Source of the DNA: Botryosphaeria dothidea
Taxonomy: Eukaryota; Ascomycota; Dothideomycetes; Botryosphaeriales; Botryosphaeriaceae
Direction: 5' to 3'
NCBI GenBank assembly: GCA_011503125.2
Contig: WWBZ02000001.1
Coordinates: forward strand, 1,302,001-1,366,000
Length of the DNA: 64,000 nt
The notes under the pieces are model-generated. The model was not told the DNA's origin, did no database searches, and was given only the letters and a program-made list of their open reading frames with translations. Position numbers and translations under genes: made by a program. This document shows, piece after piece, positions 52,448-63,669 of the stretch. Numbering within the stretch: position 1 is the stretch's first letter; every line of letters starts with the position of its first letter.

Positions 52448-55400
52448 CTACAGACCCTCGACACCACTCTTCTCATAAGTCACCCTAATCGTCGTCGTCG
52501 CCTCCGCATCCACAGGCACCCACACCACATCCGCCCTCGCCACCTCATCCCTCTCCCTCCTCACCACCCCACACCCATCCACCTCGACCTCAACCTCAAC
52601 CCCCTCCATCTTCGTGTCCTCCTCATGCCACACCGCCACCCTATACTCGTCCCCGACATCCCTCCTCACCCTCTCATCCCCATATCCATCCCACCCCGTC
52701 CTCACCTCCACCCGCCTGTCCCCGCTCCGCCCAACCCACTGCGTCACATCCACTGCCCGAAACTCACTCCCCGCCTCCCGATCCCCATACGCATCGTTCA
52801 CCCGCCCAGGCCCGCCGACCGTCGCGTCCTCCTCCACCGGCACCGGCAGCGTCGCGAAGAACGCCGCCTCCGGCGCGCTCGCCCGGGACACGCCGTCGTC
52901 CAGGTACATGCGGTACGCGGACCCCCTCTCGCCGTTTGGCGGGCCCGGGTAGACGTGGATGGAGACGGGGGCGGGGGGCTGGGGCGGGAGGTCCCGGCGC
53001 GTGCGGTCGGGAACGCTGGGGCGGGGCGGGATCTGCGGGACGATGGCGCCGGCGCGGACGTACATGGGCAGGGCGTAGGGGAGCTGGGTGGGCGAGGCGC
53101 TGATGCGGCAGTCGTAGGAGAGGTGCGTGCCGCCGGGGACGCGGGGGAGGAGCGGGGTGGCCGGGCCGCTGGGGCGGAGGTTCATCGGGTACCAGGAGCT
53201 CGTGGAGGGGAGGTAGACGTCCTGGCGGGAGGTCGAGGGGGAGGCGCAGGGGGCGACGAGGATGGAGGGGCCGGCGAGGTATTGGGTGTCGGTGTAAGGG
53301 CTGTTGTGGGTGAGGAGGGAGGTGTCGAGCGGGTCGGTGATGACCTGGAGCATTTTAGCAGGTGAGCCGGAGAGTGTCATAGATTGAGCGTCTTACCATG
53401 GCTCTTGCGATGGGCAAGCCGGTGATTGTGCTTTCGAACATGGCGTCGTAGAGCATTTGTAGGAGGCTGTACCGGAGTTGTACGTAGTACCGACACACTG
53501 GAAGGACAGCTTCGTATATTTCTCTCTCATGCTCTGGGATCTTGTTCTTGTTTTCCTGGTAGTACTCTTCATACTTGTATGGCTCCTGGAATAGTTTCTT
53601 GTCACAATCTCTTGGCTGGTCTGGTCTGTCATCAAAAGGCTCATGCCTTCCGCTGTAATGGTTCCTGGTTTTTGATTAGCAAATGCCGTCAAATGGAAAA
53701 GATTCACTTACCGAAACCATGGAAGTAAGCTGTTCGCACAGTACCACCGGATCAGCAATTCCGGATTAGCGAAATTGGACTCTCCAAGCGCAAGCTCGAA
53801 ACCGCCAACATCGGCACCGGCCATAGTCATGCCTGATAGACCCAGAGAAAGCACCTGAGATATGGAAACACGGAGAAACTCCCAGGTCGAGGCATTATCA
53901 CCCGTCCAAAGCCCTGCATAACGCTGGGCCCCAGCAAAGCTACCCCTCCCAATGATGAAGTTACGCTTTCCTTTCCGATTTTCCAGCTTCTTGAGGCCCT
54001 TGAACGTAGCTCTGTGTAGGTTGAGGCTGTACAACGACCAAAGCTCGATCGCTGTCTTGAGTTCGTCCTTGTCGGCGGCAGTCGGATTGCTCAGTCGTCG
54101 TCGACGTTGCTCCCCTTGCCAGCTGTCAGACTCGAGCAAGAGTCGAAAGGGCCAGGATTTCATGTCTCCGTATGCTTCGCCTATGCACGGCGAAGTCATG
54201 TCTTGCCAGACGAACTCAAGGCCTGCGTCAAAAAGAGCTTTGTACTGCTTGCCCCACCACTCTCGGGTGCGCTTGTTGTTCAGGTTCGGATAGTGACCCG
54301 GAGCTCCCTGGCCATCTCCATATGACACGCCTCCATGAAACGGAACACACTTGTTGAAGTGCGCTTCGAAGTCATAATCGTCGGGGTACGGCCTCCGCTC
54401 CACAGCATTCGGATTCGTGAAATAGAGGTCTGCATTTCCATACTGCATATACCTCTGATCGTGGCAGGTCGGTGCCGACGGATCAACACTTCTTCTGTCA
54501 AGAACGAAATGGTTCTCAGCTAGGCCCTCGTTCAATGAGGCATATGAAGGGTCTGGCGTGCAGTTGATGACCGGCGTGATGTTGGTGCTGCAGCGCACGC
54601 CTTGCCTTCGCAGTTCGTGGAACATCTTCTCAGGCTCAGGGAACCTGTCTCTGTCAATGGTGAATGTGCGGTAGTCTTTTTGCATATCGATGTCAATGTG
54701 CATCCCATCCAGTGGGAAGTCATGCTCCCGGTATTTGCGGACAACCTCTTCCACCTTCCACTGTCGGTCATATCCGTAACAGCCTTGGTGATGACCAAGA
54801 ACGTATCGGGGCATCAGTCGCGGTTTTCCAACCAGGGAAGTGTACAGCCTGATAATTTCCGCAACAGTGTTACCGGCCATGAATATGCCTTGGAAGCTGT
54901 TGAACCTAGTCGCGACGCGGAACGAACTCTTGTCAGTCTTGCCAATGTCGAGACAGACATGGGAATAGTTATCGACAAAGGTTGCCATCTGTGATCGATA
55001 GCCGGGGTGTCTGTTGATCTCCATCCAGAAGGGCTCTGAGTGGTACAGCGGCTCTGCGGCTTCTTCGGGGCCGTTTCCATGGATGTTGTTGTAACGCATG
55101 TTATCAAAATCTACAATAGGGATTGTCAGGTTCTCCGGTCATTTTCAGTGGAGCTGTGACCTCACTGAAGTAATTCACGTAAGTGTTGTCTTTAAACAAG
55201 CCCTTCCCTCCCTGGCCACCGAAGCCCATGTATTTTGCTTGCGGGCGCTTCTCCACAGACAGTATCGTGGCCCGCTCCTCATGGTGGAGTGGATTTTCTT
55301 TTGTTTGCCAGATGATCGCTCTTCCAGGTCCTGGAATATCAACCGGAATGTCGCCATAAGGAGAAACTTCTGGCTTCGATGTGGTCTTGATCCGTCGAAT

Positions 55401-55973
55401 AGCAGTTATTCTAAACGGACTCCGTTGAATCCACAACTCCACAACGGGATGTCGTTTCCCCCTTGAGACGACTACAGATCGGAGGATTAAATGCGTAGCA
55501 TGTGTAGGGTCGAACTCAACGTCCCATATTATTTCTTCAGCAGTGTCCAGTATCCGTGTCAATTTGGATAGTCTTCCTTCCAGGAATGTTCTCCTGCATT
55601 GTGTAAGCAAAGTTTACTACATGTGTTCTTGCATTTAAACCTTCCATAGCACTTACGAATTCCAGTCAATGAATTCCGAGCCTTTGCGGTGCTTGGAGTG
55701 AAACTGAATCCTCCATACGAGGGGTCGAATGAACTGAATGAGCATGAGAGTATCATTGTTGAAGCGGAATATGCGGCCGTTGTGACAAGCTGCATTCCTT
55801 GTCTTATCTTCCGTCACTTGATCTTCAGGTTTGCATGTCACTGATGTCGGCTGGTGTTTTCCAGAGAATGACTCGAAGAAGTCGTCTGCAGGAATGAATC
55901 GGTACGGATCGCGGTGCTTCGGATGTGCTTCATCTCCTGAAGTGTAAGTTTTGTCTTGGCCGGTCCACGGCAT
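52448..55973 (-). CDS. alpha-1,4-glucan lyase, glycoside hydrolase family 31
   Basis: Five exons (55973-55657, 55593-55166, 55110-53712, 53652-53397, 53344-52448) join in frame to 1098 residues, close to known fungal and algal glucan lyases. The nucleophile motif is FVWQDMTSP (Asp552), the lyase version of the GH31 site; alpha-glucosidases have WxDMNE instead. The acid/base site is WTGDNAST (Asp653), followed by MTMAGADVGGF. N-terminal segments GDIPVDIPGPG, MGFGGQGGKG and YFNFDNMRY, and GHHQGCYGYDRQWKVEEV plus DIDMQKDYRTFT, also fit. The enzyme cuts the terminal glucose of starch or glycogen by elimination and releases 1,5-anhydro-D-fructose (EC 4.2.2.13). No signal peptide is visible, so it probably acts on intracellular glycogen. 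The C-terminal domains are beta-sandwiches. An ordinary GH31 glucosidase is the alternative but is unlikely given WQDMT. Confidence 0.88.
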
Positions 55974-57509
55974 TTTGAGAACGGGCAAAAGGAAGGATCG
56001 AAAGAAACAAAAACGAGTGTGTAATTCGGAAATGTGACTTGAAATCAGAAAACGCCGACGCTTAATGCTCTAGACAGGCATGACACATGCGCTCAAGTGA
56101 CGAGTCGTACCAACCAAGGCGGAGAATAAGAAGGGAAGCGGTGAGAAATGAATCTTGATATAGCAGAATCTCTTGGACACTCTGACTCGAGACAGGGGCG
56201 TCGCTTGGAGCACGCAGTTGGAAGCACGCACGTGTGGCTATCCTGTTCCAGCTAGACCCGCCGCCGAGAGCCGGCCTAGATCTAGATTCACAACCACACT
56301 TCGCAGAAAGTGACCCCTGAATGCGGGCCGCACCGAGGCCGAAATCCGACAGTTCCGCTATCTTCTCAAGGCACGAAGGGGTTACTTTGCTATGATCCAC
56401 GTTGTTACGGCCAAAGGCGCGGCTTGGATATTGAAGAAGGGTTGCATCCTCCGCTACACCAAACCATCAACGCACGGACCAAAAGATGACTCTTGCCAAA
56501 CTTCGCCGATACAGATGGGGTCAGACAGGTGATATATGCGAGGTTTTAACATACATATTATGCTTGTGCTTAATGAGGATTAGAGATTTGGTAATCGGCT
56601 GCACCAAAAGTGACTGGTGAATCACGGCTTGGATACTGGGAGACGCCGGAAAGGGTGAAGTAAATCGGCATTGGCCTGATTGGGCCTCTGATGAAACGGT
56701 CCTCATTCTAAACAGATAAACAGTATGCTAAGTTGTTTACATGATTAGAGAATTCAGGCAATGGATATTAAACCTGGGTATCTGTCTGGATCCTCCACTT
56801 ACCGAATAAAGGGGTACTCATGAGGACTGTGCCACCGCCCAAGGCTCGAGCGGAGAGTCACATACGGCTCAAATACCGCCGCAATCACCGCTGCTGATAA
56901 ACTGGTCCGAATCCATTATGAAGGTCCACTCCGTTTCGTGCACAGCCTCATTCATTCTATTCGGAGAGCACACGCTTCGCAGTCCCTACCCTTTTCATCA
57001 GCGCCTCTTTATTTCGTGCCGCGCAAGCTCAGCTGGTTCTTTCAAATCAAACCGAGCATTTTATTAGGACCGTGTTCCTCCAAAACCCTTAACCCAAGGC
57101 GGGTGTATCCTGCTCACGATTCCGACTTTCAGTCCAGTTGGCAGATTAGCGCGATAAAACGAGAAGAGCACGATAAGTAAGGTCCAGCAAAACACTGAAA
57201 TACAATCCAGGCTCATTTCATGAGGGAATCAATCGTCTTGTTGGAAAGAAACCGAGGACAGAAAAGAAAATTGCATTTCCCAGATGTGACCAGAATCAGT
57301 AGTCTCCAATTACGCCGCCTAATGCTTTTTTCATCCTCTTGAGAACTCCAGTGCTCTTGATGTATGATCTTGAGATACTTTTAGCCAGTTCCTCCTCCTT
57401 CTGCTCCCCGCGATCATCTGAGGGGCTGCAATGACTTCTTCACCCGCATCAGGAGCCACATCCAGGGTATCATAGACAATTGTGTGTATGCGGATCGGAA
57501 AAACTTGGC
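55974..57509. other. intergenic, glucan lyase promoter region
   Basis: About 1.5 kb upstream of the lyase gene and downstream of NIP7. No protein remnant, RNA gene or clear regulatory motif could be recognised. Confidence 0.5.
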
Positions 57510-58134
57510 TCAGGTGGTGGTGAAAAGCGTGTCTTCCTCTCTCAGGTACTCTCCAATATCGGCCTGTCTGAAGGTAGCAATGCCGGTAGGATCGAGGCGG
57601 CGCGCCTCGGCGGTCGAGCGGGAAGTGACACCGAAGCCCTGCAGGAGATCAGCGAATTGCCCGTTCCCGCTTCGAGGATGCGGTGGGGTTGCGACTTACC
57701 AGGGGAGTGTCGTCCATGCCGTAAACCACCACGCCCTGGTGCTCCGGGCAGTCCTCACTCCAGCGACCAACATGTGCCTTGAGAACATTGCCGCCGTAGA
57801 GGAAAGGCATCTCGCCGTTGGGTTTGATCCAGACCTTGTAGCGGGCGTGGGGCGCGATGGCGTCGAGGGCGGTGATGTGCAGGCGGAATTTGCCGGTCTT
57901 GGTGAACTTGCCAATGCAGGTGCCGAGGGAGAGGAGGTTGGGGCGGGCGACGCTGGTAGCTAGGTTGGCGATGCTCTCGCGCACGTAGTAGACGCGGCTG
58001 TGCTGGATGCGAAAGACGTAGCGGTCGTCGTCGGTGGCGTTGGGGGGCGCGATCAGGTGGTTCAGCGAGCGGCCGGTGTAGTTGGCCAGCTTCGCGAACA
58101 GCGTCTGGGTCTCGGTGTCTGTGAGAGGCCGCAT
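57510..58134 (-). CDS. NIP7: 60S ribosome biogenesis protein NIP7
   Basis: Two exons (58134-57700, 57638-57510) join in frame to 187 residues, normal for NIP7. The start MRPLTDTETQTLFAKLANYTG and NHLI are family-typical. The N-terminal alpha/beta domain includes RVYYVRE and LSLGTCIGKFTKTGKFRLHITAL. The C-terminal PUA RNA-binding domain includes VWIKPNGEMPFLYGGNV, HQGVVVYGMDDTPLGFGV and ends with FRQADIGEYLREEDTLF. Nip7 is a nucleolar factor for 27S pre-rRNA processing and 60S assembly. Its start faces that of NOC3 across 181 nt. Confidence 0.95.
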
Positions 58135-58315
58135 TGTGGGAGATGTGCGAGAAAGTGTGCTGGTTGGAGTTGCGGGCGAAGATGCGGAGGATAGCGTCCA
58201 ACTTTTTGTCGGGGCTTGGCATGACAAACTCCGACGCCGCCCAAAAAATTCCTGGGCCTGCGCGTGTCGGACAAGCACCAGCACCAAAGTCTCGTCGCAC
58301 TCCGAATCCCCCACC
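58135..58315. promoter_or_regulatory. compact bidirectional promoter of NIP7 and NOC3
   Basis: Only 181 nt separate the start codons of two divergent 60S-assembly genes, so core promoters and 5' leaders must share this DNA. The one A/T-rich element is CCCAAAAAATTCC near 58233-58245, loosely like the ribosome-biogenesis RRPE element; a PAC motif (GCGATGAG) is not present. Confidence 0.6.
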
Positions 58316-60355
58316 ATGGCTCGCCTGCCAGCTGCGAAGAGACGGCGCTTGTCGCCGCCCGACGACGACGACTCTGCCACTGATTCTCCCAACCACTCCC
58401 TCGCCAAATCGAGTTTTGCGACCTCCAAGTGGGACCTCGAGCAGGACTACGAAAACCGACCCCGATCGCTGAACAAGAAGAAAGAGGCCACCCGCTTGCC
58501 CATCAAGACTCAGGACGGTCGCGTTGAGCATGTGAGTGCTCCCGAGCCGGAGAAAGAGCCAGAGGAGGAAGACAACGACAGCTTCCTGGGCACAAGCAGC
58601 GATGAGGACGGTGAAGAAGAGGATGACAGCGAGGAGGAACAAAAGAAGGTGCCCAAGAAATCCACACGCCAGCAGATTGTCGAAGCCAAGGAAGAACTTG
58701 CTCGCCTCGCCGAACTAATCAACGAGGACCCGGAGGAGCACATCGGTGTTTTGAAACAATTGGCAGCCCTCGCCGCCTCCGACAACATCACCGTGAAGAA
58801 GCTCGCTCTGGCAACTCAGGCCGCTGTATTCAAGGACATAATACCCGGCTACCGCATCCGTCCATTGAGCGAAGATTCGATGAAGGAGAAACTGTCTAAG
58901 GAGGTCCGTAAATTGCGCAACTACGAGCAGGCCATCGTCCACGGCTACCAGGACTACATTCGGGATCTGGCTCAGTGCGCCAAGGGGAGCAAGCCTGGCG
59001 CTCCAGACAATGTTGCTAGTCTGGCTACTCTCGCTATCAGCTGCGCATGCAATCTGCTTACCTCAGTTCCGCACTTCAACTTCCGTGGCGACATCCTCAA
59101 GATTCTTGTCAACAAGTTGAGTACCAGGGCTATCGATGCAGACTTTGTAAGGTGTCGTGAGACCCTAGAGAAGGTCTTTGAGGATGATGAGGACGGCAAC
59201 GTATCTCTTGATGCCGTCACCATGATTACCAAGATGTTCAAGGGCCGCAGCTACAACGTTCACGAGAGTGTTCTCAACACTTTCCTGCACCTCCGCCTTC
59301 TATCTGAATTCTCGTCCAAGGGTTCGTACGATAGGATTGACAAGCCAGAGGATGGCCAGCCTAAAGGCAAGAAGCCAAAGGAGAAGCGTGAATTCCGCAC
59401 CAAGAAGCTGCGCAAGATCATGAAGGAGCAGAAGGCCATTGAGAAGGAAATGAAGGAAGCTGATGCCGCTGTGAGCCACGAGGAGCGCGACCGCATGCAG
59501 GCCGAGACACTCAAGCTTGTTTTCGTCACGTACTTCCGCATCCTCAAGGCCAGAAGTCCTTCACTGATGGGTGCCGTGCTCGAGGGCCTGGCACGCTACG
59601 CCCACCTCATCAACCAAGACTTCTTCGGCGATATCCTCGAAGCACTCAAGGACCTCATCTCCGACGCCCAGCTCCTCCAAGCCGAAGAATTTGACGAGGA
59701 CGATGAAGACTCCACCAGCGCCCGCAACGCCACGCGCGAGTCCCTCCTCTGCGTCATCACCGCCTTCGCCCTGCTGCAGGGCCAAGACGCCAGCAAAGCG
59801 GCTTCCTCCCTGCACCTGGACCTCAACTTTTTCATCTCGCACCTCTACCGCACCCTCTACCCAGTCAGTCTCAACCCCGACATCGAACTCAGCGCCAAGT
59901 CGCTCCACCTGCCCGACCCCAACGCCCCGCAGCACCACCACACCGCGCCCACCAACAAAATCAACGTCCAAACCACCACCGTCCTGCTCCTGCGCTCCCT
60001 CTCCTCCGTCCTCCTCCCCGCCACCGCCGTCCGCGCCGTCCCGCCCCTGCGCGTCGCCGCCTTCGCCAAGCAGCTCATGACCGCGTCGCTGCACCTGCCC
60101 GAGAAGAGTTGCCTGGCCATGGTGTCGCTGCTCGCCAAGGTGGCCAAGGTGCACGGCCGCAAGATCGCGCCGCTGTGGAACACCGAGGAGCGTCGTGGCG
60201 ATGGCGTGTTCAATGCCCTGGGCGCGGAGATTGAGGGGAGCAATCCGTTCGCCGCGACGGTGTGGGAGGGTGAGATTTTGAGGAGGCATTTTTGTCCGCA
60301 GGTGAGGGAGGCGGTAGGGTTGGTGGAGAAGGGGGTGTTGGAGGGGATGAAGTAG
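58316..60355 (+). CDS. NOC3: nucleolar complex protein 3 (60S export and assembly)
   Basis: A single exon of 679 codons. The start MARLPAAKRRRLSPP gives a basic, nucleolar-type N terminus; the frame stays open upstream but only into the promoter and the antisense of NIP7. An acidic stretch (EEEDDSEEEQKK near residue 100) precedes the NOC3 domain (EAKEELARLAELINEDPEEHIGVL, FKDIIPGYRIRP, KLRNYEQAIVHGY). A lysine-rich helix (EFRTKKLRKIMKEQKAIEKEM) leads into the C-terminal CBF/Noc domain (VFVTYFRILKARS, LARYAHLINQDFFGDILEAL, PEKSCLAMVSLLAKV). Noc3 pairs with Noc2 on late nuclear pre-60S particles, and in yeast it has also been reported to act in replication initiation. Length is near that of yeast Noc3 (663 residues). 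Confidence 0.94.
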   Translation: MARLPAAKRRRLSPPDDDDSATDSPNHSLAKSSFATSKWDLEQDYENRPRSLNKKKEATRLPIKTQDGRVEHVSAPEPEKEPEEEDNDSFLGTSSDEDGEEEDDSEEEQKKVPKKSTRQQIVEAKEELARLAELINEDPEEHIGVLKQLAALAASDNITVKKLALATQAAVFKDIIPGYRIRPLSEDSMKEKLSKEVRKLRNYEQAIVHGYQDYIRDLAQCAKGSKPGAPDNVASLATLAISCACNLLTSVPHFNFRGDILKILVNKLSTRAIDADFVRCRETLEKVFEDDEDGNVSLDAVTMITKMFKGRSYNVHESVLNTFLHLRLLSEFSSKGSYDRIDKPEDGQPKGKKPKEKREFRTKKLRKIMKEQKAIEKEMKEADAAVSHEERDRMQAETLKLVFVTYFRILKARSPSLMGAVLEGLARYAHLINQDFFGDILEALKDLISDAQLLQAEEFDEDDEDSTSARNATRESLLCVITAFALLQGQDASKAASSLHLDLNFFISHLYRTLYPVSLNPDIELSAKSLHLPDPNAPQHHHTAPTNKINVQTTTVLLLRSLSSVLLPATAVRAVPPLRVAAFAKQLMTASLHLPEKSCLAMVSLLAKVAKVHGRKIAPLWNTEERRGDGVFNALGAEIEGSNPFAATVWEGEILRRHFCPQVREAVGLVEKGVLEGMK

Positions 60356-60650
60356 AATAGAGTCTAAGGGAGGATGATAAGGGGGCTTACAAATGTATTG
60401 TTTCACGGTTATCTCAGTTTGTCCTCTTTTGGATGAACCTCATGCCTCTTCACCCAAGGAAAGAAGTAAGTCTTGAGTTGTCACATCTAATGGGTCTGGA
60501 TGAAACATATGACCTCAAAAAATATATTGAAATCATGGATCTCATCCGCTGCTTGAACTATAAGTCAGATCAAGGGAAGTGACAACAGAGTAAGGAAACT
60601 GAAGAAAAGAATCGATGAGCCTGTCTTTGCTTCCCACATGGATGCATCTA

Positions 60651-62240
60651 TCATTCCAGAAAGACTGTCTCAAATTTCGGCCTTGCTTCAAACCATTTTG
60701 TCAGCAGTACCCATCCGATGCCAACACGTTGTACGAATTGGTCTCGACGGCAGATCAGCATCACCCCGACTGCTGGAGGTGGAACCAACGCGACCCCTTC
60801 CTTATCGTAGTATGTTAGGTTCAGTTCCCTCCTTTCGAATATCTTTCTGTAAACGGTATATAAGATGGAGTCGTTCCAGAACTGCGTTAGATTTGATGCA
60901 TCGCCTGCCCATCTTCTGTCTTCCAATCTCATGGTGCCCTCTTCCTTTGGATAACCGTCGACCTGAGATAGCTTCCCATCTGTACTACCTCTCTTCCCGA
61001 AAATTAGGCAAGAATTTGAAAATTTTGACTGCCCCCGACAGAGAGCGCAATGAATTCTAGAAAGTTTGCTCCAAGGGCACCTCTTTGAGTTACCCACTCA
61101 TCCACAATCGAACTTCTTTTGAGCGCGCCGAATACCGTGCCCTGATTTTCTTAGATATCGTATGAGTAGCGTCCGTCTGGTCTGCAATAGATATGGTCCT
61201 CATGCATCCCAATCTTTAGAGCTGCAACCTGGACAGTTGCCATTAATATTCGAGACTCCGCAAAGGACTGGCAGGAGGGCATGTGGCGGCGCCGCCAAGT
61301 GGTTCCGGGGAAAAGCATCATAGGCTGACACGCAAATATCCAAAGCTTCTTTCATACGCTCCCAAGATATAAGGGGTTCAAGCGGATCGCAACGTCGTCC
61401 GGGATCCTGGGAGGGCCACCGGAACAAACTGCGCATCGAAGCAAGGAGCTTCTGCATCAGTCCGTGGTTGCCCATAATGGTGATCTGACGGAGCCTGACT
61501 TCTGGACTCAATGAGTGAAGTTCGTGCTCGCGCGTTTAATTAAGCCCCACGGAAGATATTTTATGATAGAAATTAAAATCAGCTATAACCTGATCTGCAA
61601 TGCTTATGTATCAGCTTTCATACACAAGTTCGACTATCATGGTATCAATTCTGTTTTTGATATTTGTCATTCAGTCTGATGATTTGTCAACTACTTCTAT
61701 TTAGTTGCAGATAGTCTCTAGTTACTCAAGAATTCAGTCATTCATTGACTCATTATGATTGATTCACCCATTTCATTTCATCATTTTGTATACGTAAGCA
61801 GGGGCTTGTGGAATTTCGCCGTTTTGGTTATGCAGATCTAGGAGGAGCGGAACTGATGGGCCAGGGCCCTCCTTACGTGGGATTGGAATGAGAGGATTAG
61901 CCCTCGATAGAGCGATGGATGCACTGTACATGTATGCTTGGCATAGAGGACACTCTTTCCGACTCTTCAGATCTTCCCAGGAACCAAGGCTGAGGTGCAG
62001 CCGGTTCGGAGACATGAGAGGACCTGGGTTGAAAAGCTGAGAGCAAAAGATCAAGTGTCTCACGCCAAATTGTCTACGCAGGTCGCAAAGGTCTGTCTGG
62101 AACATCTTGGCCAAGATGCAAGATAGACAGTGGCGCTGGGAATGGATCGCTTCTTGCCATTCAGCCTTCGAGAGACCACTCACGGATGCGATATGGTGCT
62201 GACATGTTTCGCAAGACACTGCTGGCAGAGTCTCGTCCAT
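60651..62240 (-). pseudogene. probable HET-domain gene remnants
   Basis: Three minus-strand blocks lie in the order expected of one gene. 62240-61773 reads from an ATG, with paired cysteine motifs (SCETCQHH, CLSC, CPLCQAY in SWEDLKSRKECPLC), like N termini of HET proteins. 61511-61200 holds ISWERMKEALDICVSAYD, like the linker that precedes a HET domain. 61097-60651 ends with LVPPPAVGVMLICRRD, QRVGIGWVLL and ARPKFETVFLE, like the C-terminal tail of HET proteins. The blocks are separated by stops and by an AT-rich gap (61512-61772), and only about 100 nt lie between blocks two and three, so the HET core itself seems to be missing. HET genes control cell fusion compatibility. The assignment rests on weak, remembered similarity; independent small genes are possible. 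Confidence 0.42.
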
Positions 62241-63575
62241 GCTGTGAGCTGCTTACTGATCGCGTCAAGTGATTGTCCTGTTGCGATAGAAGCAGAACTG
62301 ATGTCGACGTAGTAAAGTAAAGCCACGGAGTGTCCATTCAGAGTGGGCGCAGCCTAGGCCGTCTGTGAAAGCTCCCGTATGGGGCCGGTGGTGTTGTCTA
62401 GATGGATCTCGATCAACTGTTGAGAATTCTACAAGGCTTGAGACATTTAGCCTTGCGGATGAATCCACACATCACACCTCGCACGCAAATTCATATCGTA
62501 GGAGCTGCGATCTCAGACGACCCGCTGTGCACGCAACGTACTGGGCCGGATGACTTGAAGTACCATGGACAGGTCCTAAAAGATATTGTTGCTCAAAGGA
62601 AGGGAGTAGCTTGGCTTTGTGTCTGAAGGCGAGGCTGGCACGATAGCTTGCGGCTTATCTGCTTCCTTGTTTAAAGGGTGTAGATAACTCAAGCAAGGAT
62701 GTATTTACACATTCTGGAGTGGCTCGGGTGCGTAGCAGTCATCTCCCGTAATCGCTTGAGATCTTCAGATACATTGCAGACCTCACAAGAGGCTTGAGTA
62801 AACGAGTGCTGAGAAAATTCTTCTCCAGAAGACCGCAAATCTCCTACCAGTTACGGAACGGAGCATGCGCTTACAGGATCCTTGTCGCATATCCCAGCAG
62901 TACCTCGCGCCCACTCCCTCACCCAACTCTCGGCCATCTCTCACCCACCCCAAACAACACCCTCACGCCTCAATCCCTGACCTCCCTCTCCTTAGGAACC
63001 CCCAAATTCCCCTCCACCACATCCCTCCCCATAGACCAAGCAAATTCGACTCCTGGTGGTGTGCAGAAACAGGGCTACACGAACAAGGGTTCTCTTCATG
63101 CAACGTGTCGCCGCTTTCGTCTCTGACCGCAGCACGTCAAGGCCTCAGCCGCCTCCCCAGCCATCCACTTTTTTTTTCTCTCTCTCGACAGCCTCACACG
63201 CACACAGCCCATCAAACCTGCATACACATACAGTGGGGCGAGGCGGCTGACTCCTGCGAAGGGGAATTCCCGATGATCCCTAAAAAAAAAGAAAAACGAT
63301 AGAATTGCGCGTCCCACTCTCGCGCGGTGATGCCGGGTGCATCTTTTTCGTCTGGCCCCCGTTATTGCGCGTGTGCTTGCTGCGAGTTTGCCGAGTCTAA
63401 CGATCCTCGGAAACATAGCGCCGCGGGGAAGCGGGTGCGAGAGAGAGAAAAGTCCGAACGACACTCGACTTGTTTTTTTCCTTCTTCTTCTTCTTCTTCT
63501 TCTGCACGATGCGACCGGTGAGATAGGGAGGGTGAGTGTGTCTGGGCCCCCAATACTGGGACGGGACGGGGCGGG
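62241..63575. other. intergenic, no confident gene
   Basis: About 1.3 kb with short open frames only. The part from 62880 to 63520 is C/T-rich and includes a (CTT)n tract. A long minus-strand frame (63947-63096) reads through this repeat as poly-Arg and looks non-coding. Confidence 0.45.
63480..63502. repeat. (CTT)n microsatellite
   Basis: About seven CTT units following a T-run, in pyrimidine-rich sequence that could be the leader of a gene running off the right edge. Confidence 0.85.
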
Positions 63576-63669
63576 ATGGGCGGGAGAGCGGCAAAGGCGG
63601 TCCGATGCATCTTCGCAATCGCGACGGCATGCCTGCTGCTGTTCTTCCCTCTGGCTGCGAGGTGCCCGG
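63576..63669 (+). CDS. possible first exon of a membrane or secreted protein, partial
   Basis: An ATG at 63576 opens a frame of about 31 codons with a strong hydrophobic core (IFAIATACLLLFFPLA), followed directly by a good splice donor (CCG|GTGAGT). The upstream DNA is pyrimidine-rich, as expected of a fungal 5' leader. The rest of the gene would lie past 63669, probably beyond the window. With one short exon and no family match this is only a candidate; chance cannot be excluded. Confidence 0.22.

Noticed and set aside
58082..58315. In-frame upstream extension of NOC3
   Set aside because: The extension lies antisense to NIP7 and in the shared promoter; the typical NOC3 start MARLPAAKRRRL is at 58316.
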